In this document: positions 44,396 to 57,700 of the stretch, in pieces
Layout of the letters: the number at the start of each line of letters is the position of its first letter
Position numbering within the stretch: the first letter of the stretch is position 1
Made by a program: the position numbers and the translations under genes
NCBI GenBank assembly: GCA_963971305.1
Contig: OZ020306.1
Location: forward strand, 40,383,512 to 40,447,511
DNA length: 64,000 bases
DNA from: Arcuatula senhousia
Lineage: Eukaryota; Mollusca; Bivalvia; Mytilida; Mytilidae
Reading direction: 5' to 3'
Notes under the pieces: generated by a model
What the model saw: the letters and a program-made list of their open reading frames with translations, nothing else
Told to the model about the DNA's origin: nothing
Databases searched by the model: none

Positions 44396-46431
44396 AATAT
44401 GATATTAGCAGAAAATCTAGGCGTGCATGACTGAGCATCTTTAGTTTGGCACTGGGAAATTGACACCCCTCAAAAAACAGTTAGAATAATCGTTAGTATC
44501 GGACGAAGTCCGACTAAGTGTAGAATATATGTCACATGACAAGTGTATTAATGTTGCAAACCGGATGTAACATTTTCTAAATCAATCCCATAATCCCTCG
44601 AAGGCCAGCTTTAGCTGTGTTTTCGCATAAGAAACTTAAAAGAAATTATGTTTTGGCGAAGCCAAAATATAATTTCTAAAACAATTAAATTTTCAAACGA
44701 TTTTTTTCAAGTATTACTTTTGTTTTGTGTATGCGAAATTGAAACTTTATTCGAAACGTTGGTCAGTGACCTACAAAAAACACCATAACAACGGATTCCA
44801 ATATGGCGACGTGTTTACATGACGACACACTAAAATTTTATTAATATGATGCAGGTTAAACCTGTGACGCTCCCTTAGTTTGAACGTATCCTTAAATATT
44901 TTCCAAGCTAAAATAAGTTTTCAAATGGGCAATTAATTGAAACAAATTCTTATTCGAAAATAAAAACAAAGTAGCTTTTCCTGCTTTTCTTGTTGGTCCT
45001 GTGTGCGCTTAATGACGTCAGGAATTTTCAAAGAAAATAGCGTTAAAAAGACGCAGAAAGTCCGGGAAACCGCGCGTGGTTTACCGGATGTTGAAGGAAA
45101 ATTGAGCCCATAGTACAACTAGAATATTGACAATTCTACCATTATCGCTCCCTTCGGGAGCGTACTAAATGACAGCTATAACAACATGACACCATGTCAA
45201 CGTAATCAATATGGGAATGTTTACGTACGAACAATAATGCACCATAATAATAAAATAAGCCTTGCGCTGATTTAGCTAATCTCAGCCTATGACAAATCAA
45301 AATTTAAAAATGGAAAGAAAGGGTCCTACCTCAGATGCTGAGATGTATCCTTGAACGTTTTCAATCCTGCGTGATATCCTCAAACCTTCATGCCGTTATT
45401 TTCTGCCAGGTTTCTAAATCGATCTCCTGGTGTCAATACGACCGAAAATTAAATATTGACACCGAAAATCTTCAACCCTGACGACATGGGCCAATACTAG
45501 GGTTGCACAATATATCCGTTCTGGATTTGACTTGTCATTTAGACGAGGTCATCAGGGGTCACGGGGAGGAAAAACGACGTCATTCAACATGGGACAAAGG
45601 GAACGGCATTTTCTATCAACAATTCTTTTGTAATTATTCAACATACGTTTTCAACTGACAAATAAACCAACCATCAACATTTCCAACCAATAAAAAATCA
45701 ATCTTGAACGGAAATAAAGAAATAACTTTCTTCGTCCATTAGCATGTTGGAACCAGTTTTTTTACCAGTTCCTCCTCTTTTGGCTAAATTAGTGACCAAT
45801 CCTGCAAATGCGCAACGCGTGTATTGCAGAACCACGAGCAGTGCCAAATGGCCTCGTTGAAGGCAGCTGGTGGTTGTCCATTGTGGTTATTCTAAAGTGC
45901 CGTTTAATTGTGGGTTGTGTCGCGTACACTTATTCCACATCTCATTATTTTCTATATTTTGATTGTTTGTTGTCTATTGAAGCGCGAAATCCTCTGACAA
46001 GGAAATGACGTCATGAAGAAGTTAATTCGTCCCCGCTTATTATTTTAAAGATTGCATAATTACTGATCCAAGGTATATTTTAACAAGAATGCCAATGCCA
46101 TGGTTGTCCAGGGTGATTAAAATCTTAGACTAAAATAAAAGAAGGGCCGGGCTTTTCATCATTGACATATAGTTATTCTTTAAAAGTTTTTTTTTTTGAC
46201 TTCGTCCGATTTTAGGCTAAAGCCTACGCCATATTATTTTCATATTCTTTGCGATCGTTTTGATAATTTTGGGGGTCGCAACTTTAATTTTTAAACTCAG
46301 AGACATAAATATTATTTCAGGTATATCTATAAATAAGATATTGATATGTGTGTGTGGGGGGCGTGTGTTAAAGTATATTTAGTTTTCTCCAAAGTCTTCA
46401 TAGTTCAAAATTCGGAGCCGGAAGCAGGGTG
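44396..46431. other. Non-coding, rich in short perfect hairpins
   Basis: Hairpins: TCGGAC-GAA-GTCCGA (44499-44513), a 37-nt hairpin with TTTTGGC-GAA-GCCAAAA core (44641-44677), a TCCGG/AAACC inverted repeat (45061-45088), CGCTCCC-TTC-GGGAGCG (45146-45162), TAGGCT-AA-AGCCTA (46213-46226). A copy of the dispersed repeat lies at 45826-45960. No gene recognised. Confidence 0.6.
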
Positions 46432-46493
46432 AACGTTGTTCCGCATCCAGTGGAGAGGGTGAAGGTCACTTAGTGGGAAAATATCTGATAACC
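46432..46493 (+). repeat. Left terminal inverted repeat of the MULE-like element
   Basis: About 60 bp matching the reverse complement of 59921-59980 with one substitution and a few-base indel. Confidence 0.8.
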
Positions 46494-46542
46494 GAAAATA
46501 TAAAATAGACAACCATCGCTCCTACCAACAATAACATGCAAC

Positions 46543-46641
46543 ATGGCTGACACTAACACTGACGATGACATGGATGGAACTGATGAAGTAGAAACTGGCA
46601 CTAACAACCATGAAATGCAATGCATAGAAAGGATCACATGA
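46543..46641 (+). CDS. Possible first exon: short acidic ORF next to the left terminal repeat
   Basis: ATG at 46543 opens MADTNTDDDMDGTDEVE, an acidic leader 50 bp inside the left terminal repeat, with a possible GTAGAA donor near 46584. Acidic N-termini are common in such proteins. However, its splice phase does not match the first firm exon (48344), and an open frame of this size may occur by chance. Confidence 0.3.
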   Translation: MADTNTDDDMDGTDEVETGTNNHEMQCIERIT

Positions 46642-48343
46642 CAAAGCATACGAAAACTCGGACGGCACATGCAAAACAGTACAACACAAGCCCCAGCGAT
46701 GAAACATAACAAGTCAAATAGTCGTGCATGCATACAATAACAATAACAAAACAATACTACACACAAGTAGTGAATACAGTACATTTAAAATAATAATAAT
46801 ATATGCATTCATAAAAGCACTACTAATTATTAGGCAAGACATATATAAGTATGATAAGCACTATAGATAGAATAGATATGCCTAAACAAGCCTCATTAAT
46901 TTATAACTATTTATTTTTGTATACAATATCAAACATTATTTAAAAATTTTCTGTTTATGGTTACCTAGCAATATATGATATGTACAGTTTTAGGGGTTGG
47001 GGCCGTACAGGTAAGCAGTCTTTGAAACTCTGATGCTTTAATTTAGATTGAACAATACTATTGGGGCTCTCGCAGGGTACAAGGCAAGGAGGAACTCTCT
47101 TGAGAACACTGGAAGTCGCCATTTAAAAGCCCTCAGGTCGGAGGTCATTTTTAACCTCGGGGAGCCACACTATTGTGAAAAATAACTTTCCAAGACACCT
47201 AGCTTATCAAGTTAAATTAAATATTTATATGACGTCAGGAAAACGATATTCAAGAGGCAAAACAAATGTGTCAGTGAGACAGTAGAATGCTGTAACTACG
47301 AGCTCCATTGATTTAGCAGGAGTAAAGAATTTTAGAAAAGAATACCCCTTTGTGTTAAACAACTTAGTCTGTGTATACTATATATATCCCCTAATCACAT
47401 TTTTTGAATAAGAGACTCCCATTAACATGTCACAAAAAATGTGTCAGTTTCATATAACACATGCATGGTTTCACATGCACGGTATCACATGAAATGGTAG
47501 GGCCTTACTTGTAACAAGTCAGTGATTTCCTATATAATCAGCTATTTTTACACCAGGGTTGCCCTCCTTCTTGCCACTTCTGGATGTTCCTCCTTTTTTA
47601 CATGCATAGTAGGCATACATGTATATGCAAAATTTGTCATGTTTTTTTATAGCTTTATAAGGCATACATTTAGCTTATTTCTAAATCCTACAAGTATTTA
47701 GCAATGCACGATTCTAGCTTGTCACCGTTTTCTTAAGATTTTAGACAATGCATTTACTTGTTTTTTAAGCTACTCTTATCAATGCTTATGACACGCCATT
47801 TTCATATTTAATCAACACTGAAGATATCTCATATATTCAATGATATCATATATAATATATAAAATATCTCATATAATAAAATATATAAGATATATCATAT
47901 ATCTCATGTAAAATTAATATATATGATATCTCATTTAACATGTTTAATAAATGAGATATCTTAACTTTAACTCTGACTCGAACTCGATGATTACCTACAT
48001 CAGATGGGGAATAGTTACCCAAATGGGTAACTTCTCTCCAAATTAGTAACCATGTTATAATTACATAGAAATATTATTTTTGATATTATTTTTACTATTA
48101 TTAAAGTCTACAGACAAATCTGACATCCACTCCAGTACAATATAACATTCACTTGAGTATTGTATAACGATTAATTTAACTCAATCAGTTCTTCTTATCT
48201 TTCTTACTATTAAAGTCTACAGACAAAACCGACATCCATTCTGGTAGCCTATAACATCCACTTGAGTATTAATTTTGTTATATATGCATATTGGAAATAT
48301 TATGAAAGAATTGTAATGTTAACTTTAGAATAATATTTTTCAG
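46642..48343. other. Intron or upstream region; AT inverted repeat and a tandem pair
   Basis: GATATCTCATTTA (47925-47937) pairs with TAAATGAGATATC (47948-47960). Two 106-bp units with TATTAAAGTCTACAGACAAA start near 48099 and 48205. No confident exon. Confidence 0.5.
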
Positions 48344-51300
48344 TTCTTGGATCCATCTATTTAAAAGTCATTCAACTGACCTTACAGGCTTTGTCAGCAG
48401 CCTGCAAGACCTTAGGGAATTGGTAACAGAGTTTGAACTTGCCACATTCTCCCGCTTTATAATACACCGTACCAGGAAAGATTTTGGTGGCTCTATTGGT
48501 AATTATAGAATTCACAATTACTATCATCGGTTGATTTGTACTTGAATTTTTTGTCCTCAGTGTGAATACATATTCTTCTATGAATATACTTTAGATGAGC
48601 TCATCAATTAAGTTATATGAATGAACAATAACTAAAAGCACATATTGAAAATATAATACTGTGAAAGTACGTATTATAATTCATGGTTTTAATTTTGTAG
48701 ATTGGCATATAACTGAATTCATGAATTTGTGGTTTAATCTGATTTTCTATCAAAAGCAATGTATTTTTTTTTTGTTCGTTGGGAATTTAATTTCGTGCTT
48801 TGTCTCATCCACGAAAATCATGAAAAATGGTACCCCACGAATATTAATACTTTTGTTTAAAACATATTTATTTATCCTGGAATGGGAACAAGCATAATGC
48901 TTCTCTTATATTAATACTTTCACAGTATGGGTTTGTTAATCATGTTACTGGAGGTATTAGGGATTTCTAATTGTTATTATGAAGAGAAGGAACTTTATAA
49001 ATTATATCAGACAATTACGGGTAAAACATTTTAAGCACAACAAATTTAGGTTTATTTAGGTATGAATAAAGATCAAACAATATTGATGCTTAACTGATGA
49101 ATAGTAATGTAATACTTATAGTAGACCTGTACATTTTATAATTACTGATGCTCCTTTTTAGCCCATGTGGCCCAAAAGCCATGTTAGCTATTGCCATCAC
49201 TTGGTGTCCGTCGCCTGTTGTCTAAACTTAAAACGTTAACTCCTCCTAAACTACTAGATCGATTTCAACCAAACTTAAAAAAGAATTGTTCTTTAGGGCA
49301 TTTGGAACATTTCTATTGATTGAAAGTTGGCTGCCATTACTATAAATAGAACATTGGGTCAGAGTAGATTTTTGCAAATAACTTGAAAACAAAAGCACAT
49401 ATAAAATTTCGGACATAAGGTAAAAATGTTCATCACGATAAGATCAACTAGTGTGCAGATTTTTGTTATGATCTGACTACCGCTGTAATATGTAGTAGGC
49501 ATTATTGCCCTTAAAATGTCAAATTGTCCAATTTTATACTTTTTAAGGCTATTAATGAAAGGAGATAAATAATAAATGTAAGAAGAAAATTTGACCTATC
49601 AATGTGCCAATCAGACAAATAATAGGAGAATTATTGCCCTTTTAAATAGGAGTTTGTTATTTACAAATTTACACTTTTCTTGCAAAGCTAAACTGTGCAA
49701 AATTTTAGGTCAAATGGGTGCCCTTTAATGGTTATTTAGTTGGAATCCCAGGTGAGCAATATAGGCCCTATGGACCTTTTTTTATTATATCATGTTTATA
49801 TAGACTTGAAGAAATATGAAGGGAAACTACACTGGTATGATGTCCAGAAAGAGGCCCATCCAAACATTGTATTTGATGGCATTCCATTCATCATAATGGG
49901 CACCCGTGTCATGGACTGCCAGCATGGTAGAAACTATGATGGAAGAAGAGGAAAAGAAAGGAAAGAACGTCAAAATAAAAAAAAGGTTAGATAAAAGTGG
50001 AATACTTTTACAAACAAATAAACTTGAGTTTGTTGATACAGGAGCGGATCCAGGATTTCAGGTTGTGGGGATTTTTTTTACAGAAAATTTTGCTGAGCGT
50101 CAAGCGAGGCGTGAAATGATTTTTAGTGTTTTAGGATGTTGATTTAATACAAAAAAACATTTTTTGCCGGTTTTAGTGGGGGCGTAGGCCTGGTATGCCT
50201 TTCCTTGGATCCGTGCCTGTGATAATATAAAATTATAACTTCAGTGTTACAGTGATAGTGTTATGAAAACTTAACAATTGAAAAAGATCAAATTGCTGTT
50301 ACAGAAATCAAACTATGTTACCCAGTTTATGTGCTAGTTTGTTGTGTTCTTATGTTCAAATAAGATATTTAGAGCCCCTCATTGAAGATGTGGATGCCCT
50401 ATTGGCCTATAGTTTTCACTTTGTCTGTCTGTCTGTCTGTCCGTCCCTCAACAATTCTTGTGAACACTAAAACCCAAGTCTATTAATAATACGGATTTGA
50501 AGTTTTGTAAGCTTGTCATGATTTGCATAGTAAAATTTCATGCTTCAAATGTAGTCCGTGAGATAATTTTTGGAAAAAAATTTCATTTTTGACATGTTTG
50601 ATAGAAAAGTCACAAATTTTGAGAACACTAAAACTCAAAACCTATTAATAGTAATGAAATTTTGTACCATTTCTGTGTAGCATATCAAGATTTGCATATT
50701 AAAATTATATGTTTATTAGTTCGATAAATTTAAAAACATTTTTATTAATTTCCTGCTGGGTCCTTCCTGAATTTGTCAGTACTCTAGTTGAAGTCAAGAA
50801 ATGCCTAATAAATGACTACCCATAAGGGTGATTTTTTTAATGTCATTATTATGTAATACAGGATGAAGAGCATAGTTACAGTGTAAAAAGGAGAAGGCTT
50901 GTACAAACAACCAGAAAGTTAGACTGTCAAGCAAAGCTTTACATAAGACATATTGTAAAGTTTCCAGGATTTAAGGTTTGACTAGCATCACTTCAGCAAT
51001 CTTTAAAAGCATTCACTATTTCCATTTCTGAGATATTGGACGTTTACTGACATGCATTGCCCTTTGGGCGAGTTGTACCCTAAGAGGGTCAAATGAAACA
51101 AGAATGGAAATATATTTAAAATGATTGCTAATATAACATGTACATTGTAAATCAGAAAATCATTTATACTGCATAACTTGCCCAAACCCAAGTGAAATTA
51201 CAATAGACAAATGGGAAATAGTTTTTGCGAAAGAGTAAGGATACACAAACATTAAGTACACCAATCGGAATACAGGAACATTTGCATCAGACACCATTTA

Positions 51301-53867
51301 GCTATATGTGCTGGAGGAAAATTAAAAATATTTCCATTTTGTAAATTACCGACAGGAATTGACAGGAAATTTATAAACAAAAACATTTGACGCTAAATTA
51401 AACGCTTAATAAACCTATTAAGTATAGAATAACGTCATAAAAGACTAATCGCTATAACAATGTTCATAGCACCATTCAATCTTGACTGGTCCTGAGATAG
51501 ATGAAAGTACTACACTCCTCTTGTTAATTCCTACTTTAAATATTATATTCATGATACATTTTGATTTATATATTGAAATACTATTGCTAAATTAAATAAA
51601 AGGAATGCATTTGAAATTTGTTGCTTTTCTCAAAAGTAATAACAAGTGTGATATGTAAAAAATCATATATCAATTATGTTAAGGTCTTGTGCAAATTGTT
51701 TTTTTTTTAAAAAAACCAAAATGTGTTTTCTAAGGTCCAAAAAGATAGGCAAGTAACTAAGTATTATTGGCAGAAAAAGAGCAATAGTTGTATGTTGTAA
51801 CCACCTTTTCTGTACAAAAGTGTTGGCTAAGTTGTGTATATTTATAGGTCCATGATGTGAACAACAAGCATGGAATGAGTGCCATGTCAGCACAGCTCAA
51901 GTCTGCTATGAAGAACCAAGATGATATTGTCCTTGAGCACCAGTACCATGTTGAGCTGTCTACACAGCATACAAACCATATTGAGGGACAGGTTTGTGTG
52001 CTTAGTGATTTGAAGCTTACTTGGCCAAAGTTTGTACATCTGTCCCAAAATATCTGCAATTAATCCTGTGTTTGACAGTGTTGTGATAGTAACAATAATT
52101 TAAAATTGCAATAACTGCCTTATGAGAGTTTAATTATTATTAAATTAAAGTGTTTTCCATGAAATGAAAAAAACTTTATTGTTTTTCTTTGTTTTTTTCA
52201 TTATTCTTTTCTTCCGTACAAAAGTTTTTTTTTTAAATAACCTATCTTTTCAAAATGTTGTGTACTACTAAATAAAATTTTATGAAACTTAGTATGTAAT
52301 ATTACACCATATAAAGATGTGCAGGAATATCTTTTTTGTTAGCTCACCTGGACTGAAGGTTTTTGTCTGATTTCAATGAATTTTGTTTTCTAGGCATACT
52401 TTATTGATCTGAATTGAAAGAAATACTATCCAAGGCGATTTTGGGCAACTTGTGTGTTGGCATCCCAACACAAATTATTGCTAGTTATTATTATTATTAT
52501 TATATTTGAATGAAATAGACAAGGCAACTTTTAGTATTACAGAAATCATTTGAAAAATAATTTGAAAACATTTTTATGTTGACTTGAATGTGCATTTTTG
52601 AAAAGAAAGTTTCAAATTTACAATCATAGGTGTAGGACTTAGAAATTGTTCTAGTATCAACTTTTTGTCTTTTGTATCTTTTCAGATGGCAACTAGTGTT
52701 CAGACAATCGATAAGAGGTTGTCTGAATACATTCACCAAAAAGTAAAAGAGGAGAGTGTGTTCAGTAGCCGGGAAATGAAACTGTTGTGTGAAGAATATG
52801 TAAAGACTAATCTTTTTCAAGGAAAAAGATTACCAGCAAGACACAACACACGATTCTTCCCAACACTGTCCCAAATAAGAAATCATATGGTTCAAGCAAC
52901 CATGCATTGCAGGTATTATACATTTCTGTATTTTATTTATGTGGGAATAAACTAAAATATGGGAACATATCAAAGAGACTTCAACACTTATCTCAGTAAA
53001 AATGTTATTCTAAATCTACTAAATGTAAATCTTACAATGTTTAGTATAGCTCTCACTCAAAAGGTTGATTTTATGCATTGGGTAAAATGAAGTGCAAAAT
53101 AATTGTATGGAGAAGAGAAATTTGTGTTAATAATGTATTGAGATAGTATACCCGGGTGCTGTGAGCAATATGCATTGTAAAATATGGATAGTTATATGGC
53201 TTTACTACATATGTAAATTGACACCTTTAAAGAGACAAAGTGCATAGATGATCTTTAACATAATTTAGATAGTCTTGAATATGTGACATGCATTTTCTGT
53301 TGTATTGAAAAGCTGAACATTGGAACAATACTAAGACTACTGTCATAGTGTAATAATTGATTAAAGTTACAAAATGTTTTATCAATTGCAGAGACAGTGC
53401 CATGGATCAAGACCAACTGCATGAAATGGTTCTGAAATGGCAAGATACTACAGATGACTTCATAGAGTACAGGAGGAAGTCAAATGCTACTCAGGCAAAT
53501 ACAGAACAATATACAGACTGTGATAGTGACAATATAATACACAACTTAAGTCAACAAGAGAGTTCATTCTTGTATGTCCATATGACACGTTGGCAGCAGA
53601 GACTTCTTCTTCGCTATGGACAAGAACTTGTTTTGCTTGATGCCACATACAGAACGAGTAAATACTCTCTTCCGTTGTTCCTTTTGGCTGTCCCTACCAA
53701 TGTGCATTACATTGTAGTTGCCTGCTTTATCGTTGAAGTAGAAAGCACAGAAGCTATTTCTGAAGCCCTCAAGGTAATCAGAAAATGGACTCCAGAATGG
53801 AAGCCAAGATATTTCATGACCGATTACAGTGAACAGGAGATACAGTCTGTGGAGACAACTTTTAGAG
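48344..53867 (+). CDS. CaRF/ALS2CR8-like region plus MULE transposase catalytic segment (5' half of gene)
   Basis: Six exons with GT-AG sites and continuous phase: 48344-48498, 49804-49985, 50862-50975, 51848-51991, 52686-52912, 53392-53867. Exons 1-5 resemble the calcium-responsive transcription factor (ALS2CR8) domain: FSRFIIHRTRKDFGG, FDGIPFIIMGTRVMDCQHG, TRKLDCQAKLYIRHIVKFP, EHQYHVELSTQHTNH, VKTNLFQGKRLPARHNTRFF. Exon 6 encodes a MULE DDE core: RYGQELVLLDATYRTSKYSL (first Asp, codon 53639-53641), SLPLFLLAVPTNV, and RYFMTDYSEQEI (second Asp, 53822-53824), with family spacing. The usual next block (CxxH, then the catalytic Glu) is absent; exon 6 splices in phase to the protease part. The true start exon is not certain. 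Confidence 0.82.
48657..48928. mobile_element. 270-bp MITE with TACTGTGAAAGTA ends
   Basis: Perfect 13-bp inverted ends TACTGTGAAAGTA / TACTTTCACAGTA enclose CCACGAAAATCATG and GGTACCCCACGAATA segments. These are shared with the MITE at 39323, so this is a related subfamily. It lies in the first firm intron. Confidence 0.75.
49155..49775 (-). repeat. Inverted copy of the GGTGAGCTAA-ended repeat
   Basis: Starts TTTTTAGCCCATGTGGCCC and CCATCACTTGGTGTCCGTCG, ends near CCAGGTGAGCAATATAGGCC. It matches 16402-17806 reversed and shortened. Confidence 0.65.
50039..50219. mobile_element. 181-bp MITE, CAGGAGCGGATCC termini
   Basis: Ends CAGGAGCGGATCCAGG and CCTTGGATCCGTGCCTG are near reverse complements; TGATA flanks both sides (50034-50038, 50220-50224). 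Same terminus family as 4256-4411. Confidence 0.75.
50400..50720 (+). repeat. CTGT/CCGT microsatellite with two tandem tail units
   Basis: GTCTGTCTGTCTGTCTGTCC is followed by two diverged units containing GAACACTAAAACYCAA and CCTATTAATA, the same plan as at 22920 and 35869. Confidence 0.55.
52338..52520 (-). repeat. Fragment of the GGTGAGCTAA-ended repeat
   Basis: GTTAGCTCACCTGGACTGAA is the reversed 3' end of the repeat at 16402; a short TTA microsatellite follows. Confidence 0.5.
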
Positions 53868-54757
53868 GTATTAATGCAGAATCCATATAAATTTTGAAAA
53901 AAATAATACAGAATTATCAGTACATTTTCATGTCCATGTAAATGTGTAAATTTCATACAATGATGCCAAATGTCAGAAAAGCCCTTCACACACAGTGAAA
54001 AGTTTGTTTTTAACATTTATCAATGTCCTGTCAATATGTGGATTATGTCTTTCTTGCATATATTTCATGTTAATAGTTTTATAAAGCACAAGAAGACAGT
54101 ATTAGGTGCTATTGTAATTTTACTTGTAGAGTTTTATAACAGATAAATATGAAAAAAATTGTGACAGATGCACTTATACATGTAGATGTAGACTAGCATT
54201 TCCATGTCCTGCTTTGCTCAATGGAAGGACATATTATACCCCCAATTGTAAGAAAGGGGGCTATATTGCAATCACCTTGTCCCTCTATCAGTCTTTCTGT
54301 TCTCAGCTTCTACTGAAGGGATTGATGAAGTACACAACTTTTCTGAGCCAACTTAGACTTTTTAAGGGTAAACAATTGGAATGTTTTTGTAAAACAAAAT
54401 ATCTCAGCTTCTACTAAAGGGATTGATATCAAACAGCTTCACCATGATGAGTTGTACCGTGCCTACCCATTCCAGCTCAGTGGGGTTATGCTTAGCACAA
54501 CTAAGTGCAACCCCTTGTTTCTTAGCAATTATTAATTGTAGGCTATTAATATTTGGTATACAGCTTCAGGTAGGGGCCTCATATGGTGTAATGTGTTTGC
54601 AATACTTCCTGTTTTTGAACCAACTTAGAATTTTGTCTCCTCGGCATTCTGCTCTTTAGTAGTATAGAAAATGCTTTTCTTCTTTTGCTTGCAATAAGAA
54701 ATTGTTTAAGTTTTTAATGCATTCAACATGGAAATAATCTATTTTCTTCCATTTCAG

Positions 54758-57700
54758 ATAATTTCTGTTTTACATGTGGACTAAAAGAATTTTTTGAAAT
54801 GGGGCCAATTACAGCACAGCCTTTATGTGAGAAAATGACAAGTAAGAAAACAATTTATATTAGGATTTTTTTATTAACCTGTTTATGTTTTAATTCAACA
54901 TGGACATGATATAAAAGATGCATTAAGATTATCCAAAATTATCTAGACTTGTTTTATCTTGTAACTGCATATACATGTACTATATTCTGTCAGAAATAAT
55001 ATTGATTTTATTACGTTTTTTTTGCGTTTCATTGTCCCATGCTTAAATAAAGGCAATGTAGAAACCTAGTGATGGTTGGACAAATATGCTTTGCATTGTT
55101 TTGGCCTGAGTTTGTAGGATTATGAATCATTGCTAATATGTTTAATTGCACTCACCCTGACACAAAATATGATGATGATGTCTTTACATACATGTATGAA
55201 CATGGCCACAGGTTTGTAATTAATGTGTTTTTTTTTATCATAATAGAGGTGTGGCCAAATTATACAGTTGGTCAACAACAAGACCCCTATGAAATGTACA
55301 CCAAAATCATGGAGGAAGTACAGGCCAAATGCTTTAACAAGTAAGTTTATACCTTAGAGAAGCAATGAGGCAAGTCTGAAATATTGAAGACAAAACCAGA
55401 AAACGAGTTCAACAAAGACATTCAAAGATACAAACAACATAAAATTACAAAAAAAAAAAATAACTAAATGACAACTAGCAACATCAACTCAAATAGTAAT
55501 GAGTAAACTCAGGTGCTCTGGAAGAGTAAGCAGTTCAAATGACAAATGATATTTAAACCATACACTCGTGGAATACTGGCTTTATTCAATAATTTTGACT
55601 TTTAAATTCATATTCACCCCTCCTTATTAGTTGTACTATAAGTATTTTATTCCTTTTTTAGATTAACCTGCATGAGTGATAAACGTCGGATTTTCTACGG
55701 CCAGTTACAATATTCATGTAAGTTAATTGCATGCATGTAATATTATTTGAATACATATTGCAAAATTTTCTTTTCATAAGGCAAAGCTTAATATTCCCTG
55801 TGCTTTAGGTAGGATTTATATTACAAAGTCAGAAATAATTGACTGGTGACCAGTCATTAAGTAGAGGCCAGACAGAACTTATTGTTCTTCCAATTGCCCT
55901 CATGTCAAAATTGAAAAGTCAAGACTGTTTAAATTTGTATAGTGATTTTTTTAAATTAAAAACATGCCGCGGGCCTAAAATAAATGAGGATATTAGAATA
56001 AAAATTAATAAAAAATATTTCGCTTGCTCCCTCCCTTTTAAAAATATAAACATCATAAGAACAATGATTCTGTGTGTCCTAAGATTGTATCTACAGTTTT
56101 ACCATGGAGTTATTAAGCGTCTTTTCTTTCCAGGCCAGTTGCGCATCTATATCAGTTTTTGAAACAAGTTTTTATTATTACAGATTCTTGCAAAACATGT
56201 GGGTCCAAATCCAACTCTACAGCACCGTTTACAGATTTACCACTCTCTATTGTAAAGGTAATTTCTCTTTCAGTGTCAAATCAAGAAATCAATATTTTCA
56301 AATCAGACACAGTGATCTATTGCAGAATCAGAATAAATTTGAATGAAATTAAGCTTTTTTTTTATTGCTTTGTCCCATAGTTAAGTCGACCATTTATTAA
56401 AAAAAACTTTTGTTCAAATATCATTTGACTACTTTTTTAAAAGTTGTTGGTGTGGTTAACTTATTCAGAAGGGAAAGAGCATGGAGTATGATGTATAGAA
56501 TGCATCCAAGTTTCAGTCATATCGGGATAAAGAAGGTCCCTGTTGTTTAGTCATAGATTGTTTTAAGATAAAATTAATGTACTTTTTTTCTTTTCATTGC
56601 AGCATCAGACATTAAGCCAGTGTTTAGAAGAACATTTAAGTGAAGAAAAAGTTGACAAAACGTGTTTATGGTAAAGCAACATCCTAGGCTCTTAACAATA
56701 ATGAAGTTTGTTCAGTAACAGTTATGCTATAATTATTACTATTTACTATAAACATTGAAATTTTCACATGATTATATTTTAAGTTTTTTTGTGGGGGGGA
56801 TAACTTTGTTTTTCTTTTGATTATATAAAATCTACATGAAATGTTATGAACTTAATTTTTGATATGAATTTTGTTTAACCTGAGTAACTCATTATACAAT
56901 TTGCAATGACAAAAGTTTTTGTTACAGTATATTTGAGTACACAAACAATTATCAGGTTATTTCTTTAAGTAATTTTCATATTTTTTATTTTTTTCCACAG
57001 TTGTAGAAAAAACACAGAACATAGCAGATTATTGCAGCTAAAATCTGTTCCAAAGAATTTGGTGCTAAACCTCAATAGGTATATACTAATTATTTGTAAA
57101 ATAGCTACTATAAAAGACAGTGTGACTTGACAACGACAGTGGGCTGCATAACACCTTAGTTAAGCTCTTTGTTTCGGTTCATATCTTGGGTACTTCATGT
57201 AGTAAGGTTATGATATTTCACCAGTATATGTGTCTTGGTAAGTGCATGTATAACACAGTCCACAAAGTATAAGGTAATGTTGACCTACATTTTATGCCCA
57301 AATGACTTTGGTTAGGTTCTTGGTCCATATCTTGCCATTTTTATGTGTACATACAAAATGTTTCAATTAGGGGAGGCCATCTGTGGCGAAGAGTTAAGAT
57401 TAGACTATGAATTTTTTCTGTTAGACATCAAAGGTATAAATCTATCGACAGTAAAGGATGGCAGTTATTTTAAAGCCTACTAAAGATATAAATACAATGT
57501 ATAGCTAATAAATAAAAGTATAATGTTTCAATGAATTTAATAAAATATAAACACTGCCATTAATAATTAAGCTTTTATTTGATTTAACAAGATTAGAGAA
57601 TACTTTCACATTTTAATTTCAATAGTGCAATAGACATACAATTCTAAAATGTATGAAATTATGTAATGACTGGAACTGTAATCCATTTTTATTTTGTAGG

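Noticed and set aside
46470..46784. 104-codon minus-strand Cys/Ser-rich ORF
   Set aside because: It runs out through the left terminal repeat, has no domain, and is antisense to the possible acidic leader exon.
53564..54016. 150-codon minus-strand ORF
   Set aside because: Antisense shadow of the MULE exon.
54214..54659. Two ORFs between the transposase and protease exons, checked as a missing Cys-box or MULE exon
   Set aside because: They match a dispersed CAGCTTCTACTGAAGGGATT-type repeat; no GNxC, CxxH or suitable splice sites.
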